Positions 1 to 6,690 are shown, counted from the stretch's first letter. The stretch: DNA of 6,939 nt from Bacteroidales bacterium (GCA_030523385.1 JAUNIV010000121.1:1-6939), one strand, 5' to 3'. The notes: generated by a model not told the origin, from the letters alone. Numbers and translations are program-made.

Positions 1-12
1 TATTAAATAATA

Positions 13-51
13 CGACGCATGTACGGAAATATTTATGTCGTACATGCGTTG
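13..51. terminator. Hairpin terminator downstream of alaS, possibly bidirectional
   Basis: A perfect 11-bp inverted repeat (15-25 pairs with 39-49, arms ACGCATGTACG and CGTACATGCGT) encloses a 13-nt A/T-rich loop. It lies about 45 bases past the alaS stop codon. Read on the minus strand it is followed by a moderately U-rich stretch (GTATTATTTAATA) and would end the alaS transcript. Read on the plus strand the stem gains a G-U and a C-G pair (14/50 and 13/51) and is followed by ATTTTCCTTATTTG, so it could also stop a convergent gene left of the window. The inverted repeat is directly visible; the terminator role is inferred from position. Confidence 0.7.
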
Positions 52-93
52 ATTTTCCTTATTTGTCTTACTGCATTCGCTTATGTATGCGGA

Positions 94-2712
94 TTATAAT
101 CCTGCCAATTCTATGACTTTATCAACAGCAGCATTCAGTCCGTCGGGATTCTTGCCGCCTGCTGTGGCAAAGTGGGGCTGACCACCTCCGCCGCCTTGAA
201 TCAGCTTGGCAGCTTCGCGTACCAACTTACCTGCATTCTGTCCGGCTTTTACCAAATCGTCGCTGATCATCACTGTAAGCATAGGCTTGTTATTATCTAC
301 ACTACCGATGACAACAAACAGGTTGGCCGGAATTTCACCTTTCAGTTGGAAGGCAATGTCCTTGATAACGTCGGCCGACATAGGTATAACGGATTTTACC
401 ACCTTCACACCGTTCACGTCTTTCGCACTTTCTACCAAGCGAGCCTTTACGGCTGCTGCCTTTTCCTTCATGAACTCTTCTACCTGCTTCTTCAGTCCGG
501 CATTTTCGTCCAGATACTTGCGGATAGCTATCTTCAAGTCGGGAGCATTGTTGAACAATGCTTTCAGGTCGTTCAGCGTGTCTTGTATGGCATCCATCAT
601 GTTTTCCACACGGGCACCGGTAATGGCTTCGATACGACGCACGCCGGCTGCTACGGAACTTTCGCTGAGGATGCGCACCATTCCAATCTTACCTGTGGCC
701 GAAACATGCGTACCACCACAGAACTCGATGGAGCTGCCAAACTGTACCACACGGACTTCGTCGCCATACTTCTCACCGAACAGTGCGATGGCGCCCAGTT
801 CCTTGGCTTTCTCGATAGGCAGGTTGCGGTATTCGGTCAGAGGAACATTTTCGCGTATCTTGGCATTTACCAGATGTTCCACTTCGCGCAGCTGTTCGTC
901 GGTCACCTTCTGGAAGTGAGAAAAGTCGAAGCGCAAAGAATCCGGTGTAACCAATGAACCCTTCTGCTCAACGTGTGTGCCCAATACCTGGCGCAGGGCT
1001 TCGTCCAGCAAGTGGGTACAAGAGTGGTTGGCTGCACAGGCCGCACGCTTGTCTGTATCTACGCAAGCCATCATCGGAGCATCAATGTGCTCGGGCAATT
1101 TCTTGGCGATATGGATGGGCAGGTTGTTTTCTTTCTTGGTATCAATAATCTCGATGGTCTCGAACTCACTTACGATAACACCCGTGTCGCCCACCTGACC
1201 ACCGCTCTCGGCATAGAACGGTGTGTCGCTCAGCACAATCTGATAGAGCGTCTGGTTTTTCTGCTTCACCTGGCGATAGCGCAGGATGCTGGTCTCGTAT
1301 TCCGTATAGTCGTAACCCACGAAGTTGGTTTCTCCTTCCTTCACGGTAATCCAGTCGCCGGTTTCCACGGCAGCGGCATTGCGTGCACGTTCTTTCTGCT
1401 TCTGCATTTCGGCGTCAAATTCCTTCTCGTTGACGGTCATGCCGTTCTCGCGAAGAATCAGTTCGGTCAAATCTAACGGGAAGCCGAAAGTATCATATAA
1501 GGTAAAGGCATCCACACCGCTGATTTCGGTCTTTGACGCTACTTTGGCATCGGCGATGGTCTTGTCCAGCAGACGGATACCGGTCTCCAAGGTGCGGAGG
1601 AAAGATTCTTCTTCTTCCTTAATCACCTTCTCGATCAGTGCCTGCTGTGCTTTCAGTTCGGGATAAGCATCTCCCATGTTGTCGATGAGCACGGGCAACA
1701 GTTTGTACATGAATGCCTGCTTTTGGCCGAGGAACGTGTAGCCATAACGAACGGCACGGCGCAGGATGCGGCGGATGACATAACCGGCCTTGGCATTGCT
1801 CGGCAACTGTCCGTCGGTAATAGAGAAAGCGATGGTACGGATATGGTCGGCGATGACACGCATGGCTACATCGGCTTGTGCGTCTTTGCCGTAAGTGGTG
1901 CCTGCCATATCGGCAATGGCCTTGATCATAGGCTGGAACACGTCGGTGTCATAGTTGGACGTCTTGCCTTGCATGGCCATACAGAGACGTTCAAATCCCA
2001 TACCGGTGTCGATTACTTTGGCAGGCAGGCCTTCCAGTGTGCCGTCAGCCTTGCGGTTGAACTGCATGAACACCAAGTTCCAGATTTCTATCACCTGCGG
2101 ATGGTCGTGGTTTACCAGGTCGCGTCCGCTCACTTTGGCGCGCTCTTCTTCGGGACGCAGGTCGATGTGTATCTCGGAGCACGGACCGCACGGACCCGTA
2201 TCGCCCATTTCCCAGAAGTTATCGTGCTTGTTTCCGTTGATGATGTGATCTTTCGGCAAATACTGTTCCCAATAAGAAGCAGCTTCATTGTCGCGCTCCA
2301 GCCCTTCTTCGGGACTTCCCTCGAATACGGTGGCATAAAGGTTCTCGGGGTTCAGTTTCAGCACATCTACCAAGTATTCCCATGCCCAGCCTATGGCTTC
2401 TTTCTTGAAGTAATCGCCGAAAGACCAGTTGCCCAGCATCTCGAACATGGTGTGGTGGTAGGTGTCATGTCCCACCTCTTCCAAGTCATTGTGCTTACCG
2501 CTTACGCGCAAACACTTCTGCGAGTCCGCCACTCTTTTATATTTGGCCGGGTGATTGCCCAGAATAATGTCTTTAAACTGGTTCATACCTGCATTGGTGA
2601 ACATCAAGGTGGGGTCGTCTTTAATGACCATGGGAGCCGAGGGCACAATCTGATGCCCTTTCGACTCGAAAAAGCTTTTGAATGATTCTCTGATTTCTTT
2701 AGCTGTCATCAT
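94..2712 (-). CDS. alaS: Alanyl-tRNA synthetase (AlaRS)
   Basis: Cytoplasmic class II synthetase that charges tRNA-Ala with alanine using ATP and hydrolyses mischarged Ser- and Gly-tRNA-Ala. At 872 residues it is close to the E. coli enzyme (876). The aminoacylation domain comes first: a motif 1 region with FTNAGMNQFKD near residues 38-48, the motif 2 region MFEMLGNWSFGDYF (89-102), and motif 3 DTGMGFERL (235-243). The editing domain carries the zinc-site signature HSCTH (H563, H567) and CGGTH (C665, H669), so proofreading looks intact. The C-terminal C-Ala domain has the glycine-rich GGGGGQPHF (840-848). The start is ATGATG at 2712; the first ATG fits the family N-terminus (M-x-TAKEIRESF). 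There is no clear Shine-Dalgarno, as is usual in Bacteroidetes. It is divergent from the M23 gene and appears monocistronic. No T-box or other leader was seen in the roughly 50-nt 5' UTR. Confidence 0.98.
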   Translation of the reverse strand: MMTAKEIRESFKSFFESKGHQIVPSAPMVIKDDPTLMFTNAGMNQFKDIILGNHPAKYKRVADSQKCLRVSGKHNDLEEVGHDTYHHTMFEMLGNWSFGDYFKKEAIGWAWEYLVDVLKLNPENLYATVFEGSPEEGLERDNEAASYWEQYLPKDHIINGNKHDNFWEMGDTGPCGPCSEIHIDLRPEEERAKVSGRDLVNHDHPQVIEIWNLVFMQFNRKADGTLEGLPAKVIDTGMGFERLCMAMQGKTSNYDTDVFQPMIKAIADMAGTTYGKDAQADVAMRVIADHIRTIAFSITDGQLPSNAKAGYVIRRILRRAVRYGYTFLGQKQAFMYKLLPVLIDNMGDAYPELKAQQALIEKVIKEEEESFLRTLETGIRLLDKTIADAKVASKTEISGVDAFTLYDTFGFPLDLTELILRENGMTVNEKEFDAEMQKQKERARNAAAVETGDWITVKEGETNFVGYDYTEYETSILRYRQVKQKNQTLYQIVLSDTPFYAESGGQVGDTGVIVSEFETIEIIDTKKENNLPIHIAKKLPEHIDAPMMACVDTDKRAACAANHSCTHLLDEALRQVLGTHVEQKGSLVTPDSLRFDFSHFQKVTDEQLREVEHLVNAKIRENVPLTEYRNLPIEKAKELGAIALFGEKYGDEVRVVQFGSSIEFCGGTHVSATGKIGMVRILSESSVAAGVRRIEAITGARVENMMDAIQDTLNDLKALFNNAPDLKIAIRKYLDENAGLKKQVEEFMKEKAAAVKARLVESAKDVNGVKVVKSVIPMSADVIKDIAFQLKGEIPANLFVVIGSVDNNKPMLTVMISDDLVKAGQNAGKLVREAAKLIQGGGGGQPHFATAGGKNPDGLNAAVDKVIELAGL

Positions 2713-2762
2713 GTCGCTTATCTAAATTATATATTGTATCTCGTTAATATTCCCAAAAAGGA

Positions 2763-2793
2763 TTTGCAAAGATAATCGGTTTTATTATTTTTG
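2763..2793 (+). promoter_or_regulatory. Predicted promoter of the M23-MerR gene pair
   Basis: TTTG at 2763-2766 and TATTTTTG at 2786-2793 are separated by 19 bases, an exact fit to the Bacteroides primary sigma factor pattern (-33 TTTG, -7 TAnnTTTG). The transcript should begin around 2797-2801, about 60 bases before the ATG at 2858. The upstream ATG at 2804 would be almost leaderless, which supports the downstream start for the peptidase. Its -33 box directly abuts the -7 box of the alaS promoter on the other strand. Confidence 0.75.
2767..2774 (-). promoter_or_regulatory. Predicted alaS promoter, -7 element
   Basis: On the minus strand this reads TATCTTTG, a full match to the Bacteroides -7 consensus TAnnTTTG. 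Transcription would begin near 2763, giving a leader of about 50 nt before the alaS ATG at 2712. The expected upstream TTTG is not visible at the usual spacing, so the -33 box is weak or degenerate. The role is inferred from consensus and position. Confidence 0.6.
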
Positions 2794-2857
2794 TCGATAA
2801 GAAATGTGCAAAAACTTGATGTGTTGTGCATTAAAAACTTCAAAAAGCAGGAATAAG

Positions 2858-3826
2858 ATGCGTAAAGTTTACTATATATACAATCCCCGGACCCGCACTT
2901 ACGATCGTATTTATCCCACTGTGCGGCAGCGTGCGCTGAGCATTTTGCGCCGCCTGTTTGTGGGGATGGGGCTTGGAGCAGGCAGTTTTCTCGTCCTGTT
3001 GTTCATCTTCGGTTCGCCTTCCGAAAAGGAACTCCGCATTGAGAACTCGCGCTTGCTGGCGCAATATAACGTATTGTCCCACAGACTGGACGAAGCGCTG
3101 AGCGTGATGCAGGACATACAGCAGCGCGACGACAATCTGTATCGGGTGGTGCTGCAGGCCGACCCCATATCCGATGCCATCCGTCAGGCAGGCTATGGCG
3201 GAACCAACCGCTACGAGCAGTTGCAAGACATGGCCAACTCCGAGCTGGTAATCAATACGACTTCCAAGCTGGATATGCTGGACAGACAGCTTTATATACA
3301 GTCCAAATCCTTTGACGAGGTGGTGGACTTGTGTAAGAACCACGATGAAATGCTGAATTGCATCCCTGCCATCATGCCGGTGTCCAACAAGAATCTGAAA
3401 CAGACGGCTTCGGGCTACGGCACACGCATCGACCCCATATACAAGACGGTGAAGTTTCATGCCGGGATGGACTTTTCGGCCAACATCGGTACGCCGGTAT
3501 ATGCCACGGGAAACGGCACGATTGTCAAAGCCGGGTGGGAGAGCGGCTACGGAAACCTGATAAAAGTGGACCACGGCTTCGGCTACGTGACATGGTATGC
3601 CCACCTGAACAAGTGTAAAGTGCGCGTGGGGCAAAAGGTGCTTCGCGGAGAAGTGATAGGCGAGGTGGGCAATACGGGAAAGAGCACGGGTCCCCATCTG
3701 CACTACGAGGTGCACGTGAAAGGGAAGGTGGTGAATCCGGTGAACTATTATTTCATGGACTTGAGTGCGGAGGATTATGACAAGATGATACAGATAGCCG
3801 CCAACCACGGCAAGGTGTTCGACTAA
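2858..3826 (+). CDS. Membrane-anchored M23 family (LytM-type) peptidoglycan endopeptidase
   Basis: Predicted zinc metallopeptidase of 322 residues that cuts peptide cross-links in peptidoglycan on the periplasmic side of the inner membrane. In order: a basic, aromatic-rich cytoplasmic tail (1-32); one membrane segment at about 33-52, with no signal peptidase site evident; a helical, probably coiled-coil stretch (about 55-165); and a C-terminal M23 domain (about 185-297). The expected active-site residues are present: H201 and D205 (HxxxD), H249 (YAHL), and H280 and H282 (HLH). It therefore looks catalytically competent rather than a degenerate activator of the EnvC/NlpD kind. An in-frame ATG lies 18 codons upstream at 2804. 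I chose 2858 because the predicted transcription start is near 2797-2801, because AGGAA sits just upstream (2849-2853), and because MRKVYYIYNP fits the Bacteroides family start as I recall it. A MerR-type gene follows after 46 bases and is probably co-transcribed. The in vivo substrate cannot be read from sequence. Confidence 0.93.
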   Translation: MRKVYYIYNPRTRTYDRIYPTVRQRALSILRRLFVGMGLGAGSFLVLLFIFGSPSEKELRIENSRLLAQYNVLSHRLDEALSVMQDIQQRDDNLYRVVLQADPISDAIRQAGYGGTNRYEQLQDMANSELVINTTSKLDMLDRQLYIQSKSFDEVVDLCKNHDEMLNCIPAIMPVSNKNLKQTASGYGTRIDPIYKTVKFHAGMDFSANIGTPVYATGNGTIVKAGWESGYGNLIKVDHGFGYVTWYAHLNKCKVRVGQKVLRGEVIGEVGNTGKSTGPHLHYEVHVKGKVVNPVNYYFMDLSAEDYDKMIQIAANHGKVFD

Positions 3827-3872
3827 CCGCCCGATGGTTCAATTTTATTATTTTCAAAGTTTAATCAAGACA

Positions 3873-4220
3873 ATGGCTTACAATCCGAATAAAGAACTGA
3901 AACTGTATTACTCCATCAGCGAGGTGGCCAGAATGTTTAATGTCAACGAGTCGCTGCTCCGCTATTGGGAGAAGGAGTTTCCCATCATATCGCCCAAGAA
4001 GGCGGGAGGCAACATCCGCCAGTATCGCAAGGAAGACATTGAAAATGTCCGCTTGGTGTATCACTTGGTGAAGGAGAAAGGTATGACTTTGCAGGGAGCC
4101 AAACAGAAACTGAAGATGAATAAGGAGACTACTTTGCGCACTACCGAGATTCTGGACCGGCTGAGGCTGGTGCGGGAGGAGCTGGTCAGCATGCGCAAGG
4201 AGCTGGATTACCTGACATGA
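3873..4220 (+). CDS. MerR-family transcriptional regulator, short form without effector domain
   Basis: A 115-residue predicted DNA-binding protein. Residues 11-38 form the MerR helix-turn-helix (YYSISEVARMFNVNESLLRYWEKEF). Next come a wing and second helix (GNIRQYRKEDIENVRLV, 46-62), a third helical stretch (about 63-81, VKEKGMTLQGAKQKL), and a short charged helix at about 88-113 that probably forms the antiparallel dimerisation coil. The protein ends there. It has no cysteine and no C-terminal ligand-binding domain, so it is not a metal or redox sensor of the MerR/SoxR type. An upstream in-frame ATG at 3834 would add 13 unrelated-looking residues. I prefer 3873 because MAYNPNKELKLYYSI fits the Bacteroidetes family start. 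There is no Shine-Dalgarno. It lies 46 bases after the M23 gene with no terminator or consensus promoter between, so co-transcription is likely. Targets and inducer are unknown; control of cell-envelope genes is only a guess from context. Confidence 0.9.
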   Translation: MAYNPNKELKLYYSISEVARMFNVNESLLRYWEKEFPIISPKKAGGNIRQYRKEDIENVRLVYHLVKEKGMTLQGAKQKLKMNKETTLRTTEILDRLRLVREELVSMRKELDYLT

Positions 4221-4230
4221 GGCATGGCTT

Positions 4231-4291
4231 AAAAAGAACATAAGTCCAAGTGCCAAGAAACCGTGGTTTAAAGGAACTTGAACTTATGTTC
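4231..4291 (-). terminator. Strong intrinsic terminator of rel, in the convergent gap with the MerR gene
   Basis: The arms 4236-4251 and 4276-4291 form a 16-bp stem with one non-Watson-Crick position (4246/4281), around a 24-nt loop. The loop itself holds a small nested inverted repeat (AAAC 4258-4261 with GTTT 4266-4269). In the minus-strand RNA the odd position is a G-U wobble and the stem is followed at once by UUUUU (complement of 4231-4235), a textbook terminator for rel. In the plus-strand RNA the same position is a C-A mismatch and the tail (GCTTCTTAG) is weak. It probably also limits readthrough of the M23-MerR transcript, but less efficiently. Confidence 0.85.
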
Positions 4292-4313
4292 GCTTCTTAG
4301 ATTCTGCTATGTA

Positions 4314-6584
4314 TCAGCTGGGCTGGTCGTCGAAATTCTCGATACGGGTCACCCGTTTCACCTCTTCAATCTTCCGCAAGTTGGTCGTGATGGTTTTCAC
4401 ATCGTCCACATCGTGTACGTTCAGCTGTATTCTTCCTTCAAATATGCCGTCGTTGCTTTCGATGCTCAACTTGTGAATGTTTACATTCAGTTGTTGGGAG
4501 ATGACTTGCGTCACCTTGTTCAGCAGGCCGAGGCTGTCTATACCTTTAATATATATATTGACGGGGAAGTACAGTGCTTTGCCTATTTCCCACTGCACAG
4601 CCAGTAGTCGGTTGCCGTAGCCGCTCTTCAGCTTGGCAGCCAGCGGACACTGTCGTTTGTGGATAACGATGCGGTTGTTGTCATCTACGAATCCAAGCAC
4701 ATCGTCTCCCGGAATGGGTTTGCAGCAATCGGCTATGATGTAATTCTTTTGGATGGCATCGGGAGTCAGCTTCACTATCTTCTTGCTGTCTATCTTCGGT
4801 GCGGGTTCCTTCTCTTCGGCGGACTTTTCCTTGTTTGATTTCCCTACTCCGAATGCAAAGGATATGTATTTCTTCCAGTTGTTGGTTGCCGGCTTTTCCT
4901 TCACTTCGTTCTTGTCATCTTCGCTCAGGATGATGGTCTTCAGTCCGATAGCTGTGTATAGTTCTTCAGGGGTTTTGATATTATGCCGTTCGCATATTTT
5001 CTGAATGTTTTCGGGCGTGGCTTCCAAGCCTTGTGTCTTGAAGAAGTCGTGCAACATCTCTTCGCCGAGGTGTTGCATGCCGCGTCGTTCACGTTTCAGT
5101 ATGGCAGCTATCTTGGCTTTGGCCTTGGCGGTGGTGGCAAAATTTATCCACGAGGGCTGCACGTGCTGTGATTTGGAGGTAAGGATTTCCACCTGGTCTC
5201 CGCTTTGCAGCTTGTGGCTCAGCGGCACCAGCTTGTGGTTCACCTTTGCACCGATGCAATGGCTGCCCAAGAAAGTGTGGATGGAGAAGGCAAAGTCCAG
5301 CGCCGTACAGTTTTGAGGCATGGTCTTGATTTCTCCTTTCGGTGTGAACACAAATATCTCGGACGCAAACAGGTTCAGCTTGATAGTGTCGAGGAAGTCC
5401 ATGGCGTCGGGCTGCGGGTCGTCCAGAATTTCCTTGATGGTGCGTAGCCACTTTTCGAGTTCGCCTTCGTCTTCGCTGCCGCCGCCCTCTTTGTATTTCC
5501 AGTGTGCGGCAAATCCTTGTTCGGCCACGTCGTTCATGCGTTCGCTTCGTATCTGCACTTCAATCCATTGTCCGCGGTTGCTCATCAGTGTGACGTGCAG
5601 GGCTTGGTAGCCGTTGGCCTTCGGATGGCTCACCCAGTCGCGCAGGCGGTCGGGGTGTGGCTTGTAAATCTTGGATACGGATACGTATATGTTGAAGCAT
5701 TCGTTCAGCTCTTCTTCTGCATTCTTGGGGGTAAAGATGATGCGGACGGCCAATATGTCATATATTTCATCGAACGTGATGTGCTTCGTCTGCATCTTGT
5801 TCCAGATGGAGTAGGGGGATTTGACGCGGGCAAGCAACTGGTATTTGATTCCCATCTTGTCCAGCTGCTGGCGTATAGGGGTCGTAAACTCGCGGAACAC
5901 TTCTTCGCGTTCGGCTTGCGTTTCGGCCAGTTTGGATTGTATCTGGGCATATTCTTCGGGATGCTCGTACTTGAAGCTGAGGTCTTCGAGTTCGGTCTTG
6001 ATTTTGTTCAGTCCCAAACGGTTGGCAAGCGGAGCGTATATGTAGAGGGTTTCTCCGGCAATCTTGTATTGCTTGTTGGGGAGCATGGAGCCCAATGTGC
6101 GCATGTTGTGCAGTCGGTCGGCTATCTTGATGAGGATTACGCGGATGTCATCGCTCATGGTGAGCAGCAACTTCTTGAAGTTTTCTGCCTGTGCCGAAGC
6201 ACGGTCGCCGAATATGCCGCCCGAAATCTTGGTCAGCCCGTCAACGATTTGTGCAATCTTAGGCCCGAAAAGGTTTTCAATGTCTTCTACGGTGTAGTCG
6301 GTGTCTTCCACCACATCGTGCAGCAGTGCCGAACAGATGGAGGTCGAACCTAATCCTATCTCACTACACACAATCTTGGCTACGGCGATGGGGTGCATGA
6401 TGTATGGTTCGCCCGAACGCCGCTTCACTCCTTTGTGCGCTTGCTTGGCAAAGTTGAATGCCTTGGTTATTATTTCTACTTTTTTCCGATGTTTGGTCTT
6501 GAGATAACTGTCCAACAGTTCTTGGAAACTTTGGTTTATCATCTCCTCATCAGCCAGCTCTTGGTTATGTTTTTCATCCGTCAT
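4314..6584 (-). CDS. rel: Bifunctional (p)ppGpp synthetase/hydrolase, RelA/SpoT (Rel) family
   Basis: Long RSH protein of 756 residues that makes (p)ppGpp from GTP/GDP and ATP and degrades it, controlling the stringent response. The N-terminal HD hydrolase domain is intact: R55, H64, H89-D90, E93-D94, and D156 and N160 in IADRLHN. The synthetase domain has RVKSPYSIWNKM (253-264), D276 in FDEIYD, basic RLRD (313-316) followed by NGYQALH (324-330), and E342 in EVQIR. RLRD corresponds to the RxKD motif of bifunctional Rel/SpoT rather than the EFDD of monofunctional RelA. Then follow TGS (about 408-470), a helical region, a lysine- and glutamate-rich linker (about 553-605), the zinc-finger/CC domain (C620, C621, H642, C646) and a C-terminal ACT domain (about 672-750). 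The start at 6584 is fixed by AGGAGGT six bases upstream. It ends at a strong terminator. The LysM gene upstream is in the same direction, 106 bases away, so partial co-transcription is possible. Paralogues elsewhere in the genome cannot be judged. Confidence 0.97.
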   Translation of the reverse strand: MTDEKHNQELADEEMINQSFQELLDSYLKTKHRKKVEIITKAFNFAKQAHKGVKRRSGEPYIMHPIAVAKIVCSEIGLGSTSICSALLHDVVEDTDYTVEDIENLFGPKIAQIVDGLTKISGGIFGDRASAQAENFKKLLLTMSDDIRVILIKIADRLHNMRTLGSMLPNKQYKIAGETLYIYAPLANRLGLNKIKTELEDLSFKYEHPEEYAQIQSKLAETQAEREEVFREFTTPIRQQLDKMGIKYQLLARVKSPYSIWNKMQTKHITFDEIYDILAVRIIFTPKNAEEELNECFNIYVSVSKIYKPHPDRLRDWVSHPKANGYQALHVTLMSNRGQWIEVQIRSERMNDVAEQGFAAHWKYKEGGGSEDEGELEKWLRTIKEILDDPQPDAMDFLDTIKLNLFASEIFVFTPKGEIKTMPQNCTALDFAFSIHTFLGSHCIGAKVNHKLVPLSHKLQSGDQVEILTSKSQHVQPSWINFATTAKAKAKIAAILKRERRGMQHLGEEMLHDFFKTQGLEATPENIQKICERHNIKTPEELYTAIGLKTIILSEDDKNEVKEKPATNNWKKYISFAFGVGKSNKEKSAEEKEPAPKIDSKKIVKLTPDAIQKNYIIADCCKPIPGDDVLGFVDDNNRIVIHKRQCPLAAKLKSGYGNRLLAVQWEIGKALYFPVNIYIKGIDSLGLLNKVTQVISQQLNVNIHKLSIESNDGIFEGRIQLNVHDVDDVKTITTNLRKIEEVKRVTRIENFDDQPS

Positions 6585-6590
6585 ATCTTT

Positions 6591-6597
6591 ACCTCCT
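6591..6597 (-). promoter_or_regulatory. Strong Shine-Dalgarno sequence of rel
   Basis: The minus strand reads AGGAGGT and then six bases (AAAGAT) before the rel ATG. This is a near-perfect anti-16S match at good spacing. It decides the start codon against the later in-frame ATG at residue 15. The other genes with a visible start in this window have no site (alaS, MerR) or only a weak one (M23). Confidence 0.85.
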
Positions 6598-6613
6598 AAA
6601 ATCTTCTATTCTG

Positions 6614-6644
6614 CAAAAATATACAAAAAACATATTCAAACAAG
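6614..6644 (-). promoter_or_regulatory. Predicted rel promoter
   Basis: On the minus strand TATTTTTG (6621 down to 6614) matches the Bacteroides -7 consensus TAnnTTTG. Nineteen bases upstream lies CTTG (6644-6641), a three-of-four match to TTTG; a perfect TTTG (6640-6637) also exists, but at a short 15-base spacing. Transcription would start near 6607, giving a leader of about 20 bases that includes the AGGAGGT. Consensus match only. Confidence 0.6.
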
Positions 6645-6690
6645 CATTTATCGGAAAATGTATTGCATTAAATCTTCATTTTTTATGAAT

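Noticed and set aside
71..92. Imperfect repeat-like segment between the alaS stop and the hairpin
   Set aside because: Only four pairing bases (GCAT/ATGC); no support as a structure or site.
1723..2685. Long plus-strand open frame (320 codons) opposite the 5' half of alaS, and shorter ones at 172-957 and 973-1476
   Set aside because: They lie wholly antisense to a certain alaS gene. The translations are rich in Val, His, Gln and Phe with no recognisable domain, which is typical of shadow frames.
2713..2766. Possible T-box, attenuator or AlaRS autoregulatory palindrome in the alaS leader
   Set aside because: The predicted leader is only about 50 nt, with A/T-rich sequence and no stable stem or T-box-like element.
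2804..2857. 18-codon N-terminal extension of the M23 protein from the ATG at 2804
   Set aside because: The predicted transcription start (about 2797-2801) leaves almost no leader, and the extension (starting MCKNLMCCALK) looks non-coding.
2840..3808. Minus-strand open frame (322 codons) opposite the M23 gene
   Set aside because: It mirrors the full M23 gene, whose catalytic residues are all in place. The antisense translation is His/Val-rich with no known motif.
3834..3872. 13-codon N-terminal extension of the MerR protein, or an internal promoter in this gap
   Set aside because: The extension does not fit the family start. The A/T-rich stretch has only TATTTTCA, not TAnnTTTG, and no convincing TTTG upstream.
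5502..6353. Plus-strand open frame (283 codons) opposite the 5' half of rel
   Set aside because: It is antisense to the intact HD and synthetase domains and has no recognisable domain or ribosome binding site.
6644..6689. Small inverted repeats after the LysM gene (CATTT/AAATG at 6645-6660 and TTCAT/ATGAA at 6675-6689)
   Set aside because: Stems are only 5 bp and A/T-rich, which is expected by chance in such sequence; too weak to call as a terminator.
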